From: Gammaproteobacteria bacterium
Lineage (GTDB): Bacteria > Pseudomonadota > Gammaproteobacteria > Diplorickettsiales > Diplorickettsiaceae
Length of the DNA stretch: 12,819 bases
Reading direction: 5' to 3'
Assembly (NCBI GenBank): GCA_013288455.1
Contig: JABDBU010000019.1
Coordinates: 1-12,819, forward strand
Made by a program: the position numbers and the translations under genes. Under the pieces are notes generated by a model. That model worked only from the letters and a program-made list of their open reading frames with translations. It searched no databases and was not told the DNA's origin. Positions 1-7,346 of this stretch are shown in pieces (the first letter of the stretch is position 1; each line of letters starts with the position of its first letter).

Positions 1-519
1 CTATCTTTGACAGATGGAGTGATGCCATGGCGGATCGTTGGGAATCTTCCTTATAACATTTCTACACCTTTGTTGTTTCATCTGTTAGATCAAGCCAGCG
101 GCATTACGGATATGCATTTCATGCTACAAAAAGAAGTTGTACAGCGCATCGTAGCACAGATCGGAGACAAATATTACGGACGCCTAAGCGTTATGGTTCA
201 GTACTATTGTCAAGTAAAAAAACTATTTACTGTGAAGGCCGGTGCCTTTAGACCGCCGCCCAAGGTGGATTCGGCGGTTATTCGACTTATCCCTTATAAA
301 GTACCGCCCTGTCGAGCTGATGATGTGGCATTGTTTGCCAAGATAGTACGGGTTGCATTTAGTCATCGTCGAAAAATGCTATGCAATAGTTTAGGTACAT
401 TGGTCAGTAGCAAACAGTTGGAATCATTGTGTATTGATCCCAGAAAACGACCCGAAGAACTGTCTGTTATGAATTATGTAACACTAAGTAATCTGCTTTT
501 AAAAAATCAGCATAGCTGA
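1..519 (+). CDS. rsmA: 16S rRNA adenine dimethyltransferase RsmA (KsgA), 3' part
   Basis: RsmA uses S-adenosylmethionine to dimethylate two adjacent adenines in the 3' terminal helix of 16S rRNA during small-subunit assembly. The reading frame is open from base 1 and gives 172 residues. Family members are about 260-275 residues long, so roughly the first 95 residues, including the SAM-binding glycine loop, lie outside the window. What is visible is diagnostic: the catalytic N-L-P-Y motif followed by NIS (bases 43-63), the downstream block FMLQKEVVQRI, the segment around KAGAFRPPPKVDSAVIRL, and the C-terminal helical domain with the FSHRRKML motif. The gene converges on the tRNA-Leu/secG unit, and its last codons double as an opposite-strand terminator. 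No apaG or apaH follows it, although they often do in gammaproteobacteria. Identity is certain; it is partial only because of the window edge. Confidence 0.96.
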   Translation, partial: LSLTDGVMPWRIVGNLPYNISTPLLFHLLDQASGITDMHFMLQKEVVQRIVAQIGDKYYGRLSVMVQYYCQVKKLFTVKAGAFRPPPKVDSAVIRLIPYKVPPCRADDVALFAKIVRVAFSHRRKMLCNSLGTLVSSKQLESLCIDPRKRPEELSVMNYVTLSNLLLKNQHS

Positions 520-520
520 T
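501..520 (-). terminator. Intrinsic terminator of the secG-tRNA-Leu transcript
   Basis: Read on the minus strand, a perfect 6-bp stem (ATCAGC / GCTGAT, loop TAT) is followed directly by a run of T. It lies about 80 bases beyond the CCA end of tRNA-Leu, as expected for the end of that transcript. It sits inside the last codons and stop codon of rsmA. On the plus strand the same hairpin has no T tract, so it should act in one direction only. Confidence 0.75.
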
Positions 521-597
521 ACTGATTAATTATTGTGTTGGGAGTAGAGAGGAAAGTCACGCGCCATCCAGTTTCTAGATGATCAGTGCATGGGCAG

Positions 598-682
598 TGG
601 TGCCGAAGGCCGGACTTGAACCGGCACAGCTTGCGCTACCACCCCCTCAAGATGGCGTGTCTACCAATTTCACCACTTCGGC
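598..682 (-). tRNA. tRNA-Leu (anticodon GAG)
   Basis: The minus strand folds as a class II tRNA. The acceptor stem is GCCGAAG/CTTCGGC with discriminator A and an encoded CCA (598-600). The D arm contains TTGGTAGAC. The anticodon stem is CCATC/GGTGG around the loop TTGAGGG, giving anticodon GAG for CUU/CUC codons. The long variable arm has a short AGC-GCAA-GCT hairpin, and the T arm is GCCGG-TTCAAGT-CCGGC. It begins 15 bases after the secG stop codon, so it is probably processed from the secG transcript; tRNA-Leu next to secG is a familiar gammaproteobacterial arrangement. In many relatives the nuo operon follows, but here rsmA does, on the opposite strand. Confidence 0.97.
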
Positions 683-697
683 AACCGAAACGTTCTA

Positions 698-1048
698 TTA
701 TAATTTTTGAGTTTTTTTACTTTCTTTGCTTTCCTTGATAGGGGTTGACATCGGCAACTGCTGCCAATTGTTCTGCGACGGTTCCGCTGTCTTTTTTATC
801 GTACCCTGTTCAACAGAGTGCGCTATAAAGTAACCTAGGGAAAGGCTTGTTATGAAAAACAACAAAGCAAACAATCCTGTTAATTTAAATAAAAAAGAAC
901 CTGAGCCGTGGCTGCCAAATACGGTTTGCGAGGCACCGCTACCAAAGCCAGCACTGACTTCAGCACCTTTTCCTTGCTGTAACAAGACCAAAGTAACGAG
1001 GCCAATGGAAATCAACACATGAAATAAAAGCAGTAATGGCTGCAGCAT
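698..1048 (-). CDS. secG: Protein translocase subunit SecG
   Basis: SecG is the small accessory subunit of the SecYEG channel and assists SecA-driven export across the inner membrane. The 116-residue product has the expected two membrane helices (about residues 1-22 and 51-73). Between them is the conserved cytoplasmic loop with QQGKGAEVSAGFGSGAS and QTVFGSHGSGSF. The C-terminal tail (residues 85-116) is hydrophilic and lysine-rich and shows no motif. The ribosome-binding site before the ATG is weak. tpiA lies upstream on the same strand and tRNA-Leu downstream, the usual tpiA-secG-tRNA order. A separate promoter may lie in the 1049-1134 gap, but I saw no convincing one. Confidence 0.95.
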   Translation of the reverse strand: MLQPLLLLFHVLISIGLVTLVLLQQGKGAEVSAGFGSGASQTVFGSHGSGSFLFKLTGLFALLFFITSLSLGYFIAHSVEQGTIKKTAEPSQNNWQQLPMSTPIKESKESKKTQKL

Positions 1049-1134
1049 AACACAACTTAGAAAAATACCTGTAATTTAGCCTCAGTGTGCTAAACGGATG
1101 CGTTTGCTAATGCAAGAGCCGTTAAACACAAAAA

Positions 1135-1186
1135 GCCATCACGCCTTGTCTTAAAGAAAAATTTCTAATTTCTAGAGGCGCCCTTT
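1135..1186. repeat. Copy A of a degenerate ~50-bp dispersed element
   Basis: This stretch aligns with 8560-8609 in the same orientation at about 42 of 52 positions with two one-base gaps (hand count). Shared blocks include GCCATCA, CTTGT, TTAAA and TAATTTCTA. It covers the last codons and stop of tpiA (stop at 1165-1167) and runs into the tpiA-secG gap. It is partly palindromic. It could be a palindromic repeat or MITE-like remnant, or a shared transcript-end structure; the sequence alone does not decide. Confidence 0.5.
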
Positions 1187-1950
1187 ACCAAAACACAATC
1201 CTGGTAGATCCGTAGAAATTCATCAGCACATAGGGATGCACCGCCAACTAATCCGCCATCAACGTCAGGCATCCTGAATAAATCCTTTGCGTTGTCAATT
1301 TTAACGCTGCCACCATACAGGATAGGTAGTTTTTGCACAAGATCAGGGTATCGAGAAGCAATCTGTTTTCGTAGGCATTGATGTACATATTGTACTTGTG
1401 CGGGATTTGCAGAACGTCCTGTACCAATCGCCCATACCGGTTCATAAGCGAGTATGCCCTGTCCAAACACCCTTTCTCCTAAATCCATTATCCCGTCTAA
1501 TTGATGTTGTAAAACCTGTTGCGTTTGTCCAGTTTGGTTTTGTTCATCCGTTTCTCCGATGCAAAGCACGGGAATAATACCTAATTCAATTGCTAGCGTA
1601 AATTTTCTAGCGATCAGCTCATTTGTTTCCCCGTATAAATTACGTCGCTCTGAATGGCCGAGCAAAACGAACTGGCAAGCAAATTCACGCAGCATGGCCG
1701 CTGATATTTCACCGGTATAAGCTCCCTCTTGCTCAGAGGCCATATTTTGTGCTGCCAACGCAATGTGACTATCTTGCAATAACTGCTGTGCTTGATCCAA
1801 AAAAACATAGGGGGGGCAAACCACTATTTTGACTGACGCATTGCTCGGATCATTCGCAGGAGAGGAGGTAAGTGCGGTTAATAGCCGCTCTACACGGGGT
1901 TTGCTGCCATGCATCTTCCAATTGCCTATGAGAAAATTTTTACGTATCAT
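1165..1950 (-). CDS. tpiA: Triosephosphate isomerase
   Basis: This enzyme interconverts dihydroxyacetone phosphate and glyceraldehyde 3-phosphate in glycolysis and gluconeogenesis in the cytoplasm. With the start at 1950 the protein has 261 residues, close to the family norm. It shows the substrate-binding N10 and K12 in GNWKMHG, catalytic H99 in LLGHSERR, catalytic E170 in AYEPVWAIGTG (which leads into flexible loop 6), and the phosphate-binding GGSV (213-216) and GGLVGGASL (232-240). An upstream in-frame ATG at 2013 would add 21 residues without family counterpart and overlap the preceding gene, so it was rejected. The chosen ATG has a GAGG ribosome-binding site that overlaps the TGA stop of the upstream membrane-protein gene, which suggests coupled translation. 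The final codons coincide with dispersed element A. glmM, a frequent upstream neighbour, is absent. Confidence 0.97.
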   Translation of the reverse strand: MIRKNFLIGNWKMHGSKPRVERLLTALTSSPANDPSNASVKIVVCPPYVFLDQAQQLLQDSHIALAAQNMASEQEGAYTGEISAAMLREFACQFVLLGHSERRNLYGETNELIARKFTLAIELGIIPVLCIGETDEQNQTGQTQQVLQHQLDGIMDLGERVFGQGILAYEPVWAIGTGRSANPAQVQYVHQCLRKQIASRYPDLVQKLPILYGGSVKIDNAKDLFRMPDVDGGLVGGASLCADEFLRIYQDCVLVKGASRN

Positions 1951-1963
1951 TCGATATTTTTCC

Positions 1964-3265
1964 TCAGTGTGAACGTAACGATTGTTGCCATTTATCTCCC
2001 GCTGTTTCAACAAATTTTTCTGATTTTGATCGAAGAGCTGCGTTATTTTGTGTACTAAAAAAATTAAATAAGCGGGAGAAAATTGTACTTTTTTGCACAG
2101 CGGGTGATGAAAGACTCTCTGTAAGAGAAGTAGATTGCGCTGCAGTAGCAGTGTGCTTGGTATCTCCCACTGTCCTGGCAGCCGTTTGGGTTTCCTCTAT
2201 TTCCTCCGGTAGCATGGTAGCCCTATCTTGTAAGCAGTGCGTCAAATGTGACTTCAAGGTTTTGAAGCAATCATTATCAGTATGGTTGAGTGATGGCTTA
2301 AACGTGGTATCTCCATAGTCAATTGTATCTTTAATTTTAATCACATGTGCAAATTTTATTGCACACACTATACCGAAGATGAACGCACCGACAATACCAG
2401 TCATGAGCACAGCTACAGGTAGGGGCATGACCATACTCAGAGCGATGAATAATATGATGCTCATGAATAGCGCTATTGCGATAGAAAGAACGCACGCCTT
2501 TACGTACTCCATGAAGTTATCCCCATAATGGTGATTCATGCTTTTTGTTGTACGGGCTTTCGTGCTTATGGCCATGGGGGTGCCTTCTACTGTGGTCGTT
2601 TTTTCTGCTGCTAAGAAAGCCATTTCGGTTTTATTAGTAGCATCCTGTGCAAAGATGTATCTGTAGAGTTTTTTATTGGGAGAATCATTCTGAACAAAAT
2701 AGATGCTTCCGGATCGTATATGACGATTTATCACCGTTAGAAGCGACAAGCCTTCCATCAACTGTTCTACATTGATATTCTGATCTAAGTTGTTGCTAGT
2801 CGATCTTTTAACTGTGTTGGCTAATTGAGCATTTAATTCATTGTATATTTTGTAAATATGCTGTCCTACTTCACATGCATTAGCATCTGAGCTTGCTGCA
2901 TAAACTATTGAAATTCCGTGAGGCGTAGGCATCGTTATGTTAGATCCATCCAGGCTGGTAATAGAGGGAACATGATCTCTGTGATGTATTGCATCGGAGC
3001 TTGTGTCCAATAATTTCTCCCGTAAACCTAGCTTCCACTCGTTGGCTGATCCTAGGATTCTGATCGTGTGATTTCGTGTATCGTTTGTTTCGTTCGTTGG
3101 TTTTAGAAAATGAATATCTCCAAATTCATCTAAAAATGGCACTAACAAAGTGATGCCGTTGTTATCGAGTTTGTTTTGCTGTAGCCAGGTCAGTGCTTGT
3201 GTTTCGTCTGAAAACGGAGAAAGGAGATGTAATTTGTTGCAATACGGAACAATAGAGGATGGCAT
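1964..3265 (-). CDS. Orphan two-helix membrane protein, possible secreted effector
   Basis: I do not recognise this 433-residue protein. It has no N-terminal signal peptide. Residues 1-250 are hydrophilic and look globular. Two adjacent hydrophobic helices follow, at about 256-280 and 283-306, separated only by a short P-L-P turn, which is typical of a membrane hairpin. The C-terminal 125 residues are polar, rich in Thr, Ser and Glu (for example around LPEEIEETQTAARTVGD), and end in a basic stretch. The ATG at 3265 has an AGGT ribosome-binding site six bases upstream. The TGA stop overlaps the ribosome-binding site of tpiA, so the two are probably one transcript. Size, a mid-protein hairpin and a polar tail are common in Legionellales type IV effectors, but I see no decisive secretion signal, so an ordinary inner-membrane protein is equally possible. 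Confidence 0.8.
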   Translation of the reverse strand: MPSSIVPYCNKLHLLSPFSDETQALTWLQQNKLDNNGITLLVPFLDEFGDIHFLKPTNETNDTRNHTIRILGSANEWKLGLREKLLDTSSDAIHHRDHVPSITSLDGSNITMPTPHGISIVYAASSDANACEVGQHIYKIYNELNAQLANTVKRSTSNNLDQNINVEQLMEGLSLLTVINRHIRSGSIYFVQNDSPNKKLYRYIFAQDATNKTEMAFLAAEKTTTVEGTPMAISTKARTTKSMNHHYGDNFMEYVKACVLSIAIALFMSIILFIALSMVMPLPVAVLMTGIVGAFIFGIVCAIKFAHVIKIKDTIDYGDTTFKPSLNHTDNDCFKTLKSHLTHCLQDRATMLPEEIEETQTAARTVGDTKHTATAAQSTSLTESLSSPAVQKSTIFSRLFNFFSTQNNAALRSKSEKFVETAGDKWQQSLRSH

Positions 3266-3309
3266 AAATAACCTATTTCATGATTTTATTTTATTTAATT
3301 CAGTACCGA

Positions 3310-3339
3310 AATATACTAAAAAAAATATAAAAAAATCAA
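3310..3339 (-). promoter_or_regulatory. Candidate sigma-70-type promoter of the membrane-protein/tpiA unit
   Basis: On the minus strand TTGATT (3334-3339) and TATATT (3310-3315) are separated by 18 bases and lie about 45-70 bases upstream of the ATG at 3265. The surrounding 3266-3447 gap is extremely AT-rich, so chance matches are likely. I saw no clear terminator for nadK in the same gap. Confidence 0.3.
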
Positions 3340-3447
3340 AATCAAAAATGATAAAAATAGATTTGTTAATGGCAATTTAATGGTATAAAATAAGAAATTT
3401 TTAACCATTTTTACATATTAAAATCACTGATAATCAATAACGCTATT

Positions 3448-4335
3448 TTACTTCAAATGATGATTTATATTCCAGTGTAATTTTGTACGTAGCGTTTCAA
3501 AATAATTATAATCAAGAGGATGAATCAGACGTAGCGCTTTGGCATTTTTTTGAATGGTGATATCTCCGTTTATAGGCACAGCAATTCTAGCCTGCCCGTC
3601 ACAGCTTAACCATGGCGATGACAGGCTATAGGTATCGATGTGGACGACAATACGGCTTGTTGCGCTGACAACAATAGGTCTTGCGCTGAGTGTATGAGGA
3701 AACATAGTGACTAAGGCAATCGCATCGAGTTGTGGATGTAAAATTGGCCCACCTCCTGATAGCGCATAAGCAGTAGAACCAGTAGGTGTGGTAACGATTA
3801 AACCATCGGCTTGCTGCACACAGACAAATTGATCGTTAATACTAATAGAAAATCCGATCATGCGTGCGACGTTTCCTGGCATCAATACTACTTCATTGAC
3901 AGCAATACCTGTTTGTACTGCTTTGCCTGCTAAGGTGATGGTGGCCTGTAATAGAAATCTTTTTTCTTCTTGGTAATGGCCTGCTAATACTTCACCGATT
4001 TTTTTTTCTACGTCCTGTGGATGAATATCCGTAAGAAAGCCTAAGCGTCCTCGATTAATGCCAAGGACAGGGATGTCATAAAGCACAGCGTTATGAGCCG
4101 CATTAATGAGGCTACCGTCACCACCTACTACGATCAATAAATCGATATGCGCTAATGCATGCGTTCGGGAAAAACAATCGCATGGACGGCCTTTGAGGGA
4201 TTTAGCGGTCTCTTGTTCAACAAGTACCTTGGATCCCGTGAACTGCAGATAATCTAAGACAGCGATCAAAGTATCGCTGACATCTCGAATTCCTTGTCTG
4301 CCGATCAAACCGATAGTAGTAAAGTGCTTAGACAT
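3448..4335 (-). CDS. nadK: NAD kinase
   Basis: NAD kinase phosphorylates NAD+ to NADP+ in the cytoplasm and is the only route to NADP. The 295-residue product matches the family in length. It has the catalytic GGDGS motif (71-75) in LLIVVGGDGSLINAA, the GINRGRLGFLTD block (92-103), the NE pair (N147, E148) in IAVNEVVL, and the signature DGLIVTTPTGSTAYALSGGG (177-196) that binds nucleotide. The ATG at 4335 is preceded by TAGGT about eight bases upstream. It is transcribed divergently from grpE, as in Escherichia coli, where recN follows nadK; recN is not seen here, and an unknown membrane protein follows after a 182-base AT-rich gap. Confidence 0.97.
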   Translation of the reverse strand: MSKHFTTIGLIGRQGIRDVSDTLIAVLDYLQFTGSKVLVEQETAKSLKGRPCDCFSRTHALAHIDLLIVVGGDGSLINAAHNAVLYDIPVLGINRGRLGFLTDIHPQDVEKKIGEVLAGHYQEEKRFLLQATITLAGKAVQTGIAVNEVVLMPGNVARMIGFSISINDQFVCVQQADGLIVTTPTGSTAYALSGGGPILHPQLDAIALVTMFPHTLSARPIVVSATSRIVVHIDTYSLSSPWLSCDGQARIAVPINGDITIQKNAKALRLIHPLDYNYFETLRTKLHWNINHHLK

Positions 4336-4377
4336 GTCATATTACCTATTTTGAACACCGCTATGCGAGGAAAATGG

Positions 4378-4403
4378 TAACACGTAATTAAACTTTAACA
4401 CGT
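4378..4403. repeat. Paired TAACACGT direct repeat in the nadK-grpE divergent region
   Basis: The octamer TAACACGT occurs at 4378-4385 and again at 4396-4403, with starts 18 bases apart. The second copy extends into the palindrome ACACGTGT. The pair sits just upstream of the grpE -35 element and within the probable nadK promoter zone. It could be an operator for a regulator of either gene; no cognate regulator is identifiable. Confidence 0.4.
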
Positions 4404-4410
4404 GTAAAAT

Positions 4411-4440
4411 CTTGAATCCTGGATTTTTATCCCCCATAAT
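4411..4440 (+). promoter_or_regulatory. Sigma-32 (RpoH) heat-shock promoter of grpE-dnaK-dnaJ
   Basis: CTTGAA (4411-4416) is followed after 15 bases by CCCCATAAT (4432-4440). This is essentially the enterobacterial sigma-32 consensus (CTTGAA, 13-17 bases, CCCCATNT). Transcription would start near 4446, leaving a leader of about 50 bases before the grpE ATG. The position and the chaperone genes downstream fit heat-shock control. Confidence 0.85.
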
Positions 4441-4497
4441 TCAGTCAAATTGTAGGGTATCCGTGTAGCTTTATATAAAAATGGGGGATTGTTTGGA

Positions 4498-5151
4498 ATG
4501 AAGAAAAATGAGAGCTCTAAGATAAAGGATTGGGGAAAATTAAATGTGCAAGCGGAACAAGTAACGCCAGCCGCTACTTCAGTGGATGAAGCGGACACTA
4601 CCACAACAAAAAAACCAGAGCCTGCAGCGAGCCAGTTGACTCATCCTTCCTATGAGGTTTTGGAGGAACAATTGCTTAAGACGGAGACCCTATTGGAAGA
4701 ACACAAGAGCAAGGTGATTCAATATGAGCAGCAAGTGATTTATCACGCGGCTGAAATGCAGAACCTCCGGCGCCGTTCTGAGCTTGACATTAAGAGTGTT
4801 CGTGAATTTTCTTTGGAAAGCTTTGTTAAAAACCTACTTCCGGTGAAAGATTATTTGGAAACTGCGTTAGATGTGATCAATAGTACGCTAGAAAATAGCT
4901 CGATTTTAAAAGGTGTACAGTTGACACTACAGGAATTTCAAAAAGTCCTAGACAGAAACGGGGTGAAGGCCATTGAACCTGCTTTAGGTGAGGTTTTTAA
5001 TGCACATTACCATCAAGCGATGCTAGCCGAAGAGAATAACCAACAGTTGCCTAATACTATCTTAAAAGTCCTTCAAAAAGGCTATTTGCTTAATGGGCGG
5101 CTTATACGTCCCGCGCTGGTCGTTGTTGCCAAGGCAGCTGAAGAAAACTAA
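4498..5151 (+). CDS. grpE: Nucleotide exchange factor GrpE
   Basis: GrpE is the thermosensor-like cochaperone that releases ADP from DnaK. The 217-residue product has a polar, Thr/Ala-rich N-terminus (about 1-45), a long coiled coil (about 50-105, around VLEEQLLKTETLLEEHKSKV), and the C-terminal beta domain carrying the family signature (PALGEVFNAHYHQAM through GYLLNGRLIRPALVVVAK). The ATG at 4498 was chosen because GGGGGA lies about ten bases upstream. An in-frame TTG at 4489 would leave almost no spacing to that ribosome-binding site. The gene is first in the heat-shock block, with dnaK following after 177 bases. Confidence 0.97.
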   Translation: MKKNESSKIKDWGKLNVQAEQVTPAATSVDEADTTTTKKPEPAASQLTHPSYEVLEEQLLKTETLLEEHKSKVIQYEQQVIYHAAEMQNLRRRSELDIKSVREFSLESFVKNLLPVKDYLETALDVINSTLENSSILKGVQLTLQEFQKVLDRNGVKAIEPALGEVFNAHYHQAMLAEENNQQLPNTILKVLQKGYLLNGRLIRPALVVVAKAAEEN

Positions 5152-5188
5152 TGGATCCGTTTGTAACGTGGCTTATTAAGGAAGGCGT

Positions 5189-5217
5189 CTTGAAAATGTA
5201 GTGGTTCAACCCAACCT
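5189..5217 (+). promoter_or_regulatory. Possible second sigma-32 promoter, upstream of dnaK
   Basis: CTTGAAA begins at 5189. About 14 bases later comes ACCCAACCT (5209-5217), a degraded version of CCCCATNT. It lies in the grpE-dnaK gap and would give a dnaK leader of about 105 bases. The -35 is perfect and the -10 is poor, so it may be weak. It could provide extra dnaK-dnaJ transcript relative to grpE. Confidence 0.45.
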
Positions 5218-5297
5218 TAGAAAGAAGCTATCTATCGATTCATGTAAATGGGTAGCTGACGAACGACGTATTCCTGTTAAACCTGGGTTTGGTTGAA
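5205..5297 (+). repeat. Inverted repeat in the grpE-dnaK leader
   Basis: TTCAACCCAACCT (5205-5217) can pair with GGGTTTGGTTGAA (5285-5297) over 13 positions with one mismatch and one G-U pair, enclosing about 67 bases. The left arm overlaps the putative dnaK -10 element. The hairpin could therefore form only in read-through RNA from grpE, not in RNA started at the dnaK promoter. It ends about 30 bases before the dnaK ATG. Confidence 0.4.
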
Positions 5298-5328
5298 AGA
5301 AATTATTAGTCATTTAGCGGAGAGCATT

Positions 5329-7293
5329 ATGGGTGGAAAAATAATAGGTATCGATCTCGGGACCACGAATTCTTGTATTGCCGTTATGGAAAATGGAAAT
5401 CCTAAGGTTATAGAAAACAAGGAAGGACGTCGGACGACACCATCCGTTGTTTGTTACGATGGCAATGAAATTAAAGTGGGTGAAGTGGCAAAGCGGCAGT
5501 CTGTCACCAAACCAAAGGACACTATTTATGCGGCGAAACGTCTGATAGGTCGTCGCTACGATGATGAGACGGTAAAAAAAGACATCGAAATGGTCCCTTA
5601 TTCCATTATCAAAGCTGAAAATGGTGATGCCTGGATACAGGTTGGCAATAAAAAGCTGTCACCGCAACAGATTGCCGCGCAGGTCTTGATGAAATTAAAG
5701 AGTGATGCCGAGGCTTATTTAGGCCATGAAGTCAAAGATGCCGTCGTTACGGTACCTGCTTATTTCAATGACTCCCAGCGTCAAGCGACTAAAGATGCTG
5801 GTCGGATCGCTGGGCTTAATGTCATGCGCATTATTAACGAACCCACTGCCGCTGCTTTGGCGTATGGTCTTGATAAGAAGCATGGCGGTGATTCCACCAT
5901 TGCTGTCTACGATTTAGGTGGGGGTACCTTTGATATTTCAATCATTGAGATTGCTGAAGTCGATAACGAGCACCAGCTCGAAGTGTTGGCAACTAATGGG
6001 GATACCTTTTTAGGCGGCGAGGACTTTGATCTTCGTCTCATAAATTATCTTGTAGAACAGTTTAAAACGGAGCAGGGCATTGATCTGCGCAAGGATCCTT
6101 TGGCTTTACAGCGCATTAAAGAGGCTGTTGAAAAGGGAAAAATTGAGCTTTCATCGACAGAAGAAACAGAGATTAACCTACCTTATATTACAGCGGACAG
6201 CAGTGGCCCCAAGCATCTACATATGAAGCTGACTCGTGCAAAATTGGAGTCGCTAGTCGAGGATCTCATTGAGCGAACCATCGGTCCTTGCAGGATAGCC
6301 ATTGAGGATTCTGGCGTTCCTATAGAGAAGATCACACAAGTTATCTTGGTCGGTGGGCAGACGCGCATGCCTAAAGTGCAGGAAGTGGTTAAGAATTTTT
6401 TTAAGAAGGACCCGCGTCATGAAGTAAATCCTGATGAAGCAGTGGCGATTGGTGCAGCCATTCAAGGCGGTGTACTCGCTGGAGATGTGAAAGATGTCTT
6501 GTTGTTGGATGTGACGCCGCTTTCTTTAGGGATAGAGACCATGGGTGGCGTTATGACTAAGCTGATTGATAAAAATACAACGATTCCTACCAAGGCTAGT
6601 CAAACCTTTTCTACAGCTGATGATAACCAAACTGCTGTCACGATCCATGTGTTACAGGGTGAACGGGAGATGGCGTCTGCCAATAAATCATTAGGACGTT
6701 TCGATTTATCAGAAATACCAGCGGCGCCGCGTGGTGTCCCACAAATTGAAGTGACCTTTGATATTGATGCCAACGGTATTATTAATGTGTCTGCTAAAAA
6801 TAAAGCGACCGGTAAAGAGCAAAAAATTGTCATTAAAGCGGCTAGTGGGCTATCGGAAGCAGAAATTCAACAAATGGTCAAAGATGCCGAGATACATGCA
6901 GAGGAGGATCGCAAATTCCATGAACTTATACAGATCCGCAACCAAGCGGACGGTTTGATCCACGGAGTCAGTAAAGCATTGAAAGATTCAGGTGAAAAGA
7001 TCAGTGCAGATGAAAAAAGCCAGCTGGAAGGAGCGATCGATTCATTGAAAGAGTCACTGAAAGGCGATAATAAGGCAGATATTGAAACGAAGCTGAGTGC
7101 GTTGACGGATATTTCAGAAAAAATGGCCGAACGTCTTTATGCTAAAGATGCTCCAGGTGGTTCACATGCAGAGGCCGCGACTCAACAATCTACTGCGGCG
7201 GATTCTACGCAGTCCACTACAAAAGAAAAAGGAGACATTGAGGATGCTGTGTTTGAGGAAGTGAAGGACAAAAAGGATAAAAATAAGGAGTGA
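5329..7293 (+). CDS. dnaK: Chaperone protein DnaK (Hsp70)
   Basis: DnaK is the ATP-driven Hsp70 that binds exposed hydrophobic peptides, with DnaJ stimulating hydrolysis and GrpE exchanging nucleotide. The 654-residue product has the full architecture. The ATPase domain (1 to about 385) carries IGIDLGTTNSC, AVVTVPAYFNDSQRQATKDA, NEPTAAALAYG and DLGGGT (195-200). The linker DVLLLD (389-394) follows, then the substrate-binding domain with TPLSLGIETMGG, the helical lid, and a polar tail ending near DAVFEEVKDKK. The ATG at 5329 has GGAG six bases upstream and matches the usual MGKIIGIDLG start. A TTG at 5293 would add twelve residues without counterpart. The gene lies between grpE and dnaJ, with dnaJ 53 bases downstream. 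Confidence 0.99.
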   Translation: MGGKIIGIDLGTTNSCIAVMENGNPKVIENKEGRRTTPSVVCYDGNEIKVGEVAKRQSVTKPKDTIYAAKRLIGRRYDDETVKKDIEMVPYSIIKAENGDAWIQVGNKKLSPQQIAAQVLMKLKSDAEAYLGHEVKDAVVTVPAYFNDSQRQATKDAGRIAGLNVMRIINEPTAAALAYGLDKKHGGDSTIAVYDLGGGTFDISIIEIAEVDNEHQLEVLATNGDTFLGGEDFDLRLINYLVEQFKTEQGIDLRKDPLALQRIKEAVEKGKIELSSTEETEINLPYITADSSGPKHLHMKLTRAKLESLVEDLIERTIGPCRIAIEDSGVPIEKITQVILVGGQTRMPKVQEVVKNFFKKDPRHEVNPDEAVAIGAAIQGGVLAGDVKDVLLLDVTPLSLGIETMGGVMTKLIDKNTTIPTKASQTFSTADDNQTAVTIHVLQGEREMASANKSLGRFDLSEIPAAPRGVPQIEVTFDIDANGIINVSAKNKATGKEQKIVIKAASGLSEAEIQQMVKDAEIHAEEDRKFHELIQIRNQADGLIHGVSKALKDSGEKISADEKSQLEGAIDSLKESLKGDNKADIETKLSALTDISEKMAERLYAKDAPGGSHAEAATQQSTAADSTQSTTKEKGDIEDAVFEEVKDKKDKNKE

Positions 7294-7346
7294 TCTGCGT
7301 TTTTCTGTGTTCTTGGGGTTAGTGGCGCACCTTGGCACCTCTTTTT

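Noticed and set aside
548..560. GAGAGGAAAGTC resembles the conserved GAGGAAAGTC box of RNase P RNA.
   Set aside because: None of the other conserved RNase P RNA segments is present around it, and the space between rsmA and tRNA-Leu is far too short for rnpB.
1951..2013. Longer tpiA starting at an upstream ATG (2013).
   Set aside because: The added 21 residues precede the conserved start of the TIM barrel, and the extension overlaps the upstream gene; the ATG at 1950 has its own GAGG site.
5149..5202. 16-codon ORF whose ATG overlaps the grpE stop (TAATG).
   Set aside because: It is short, has no recognisable features and runs through the putative dnaK promoter; a chance overlap is more likely.
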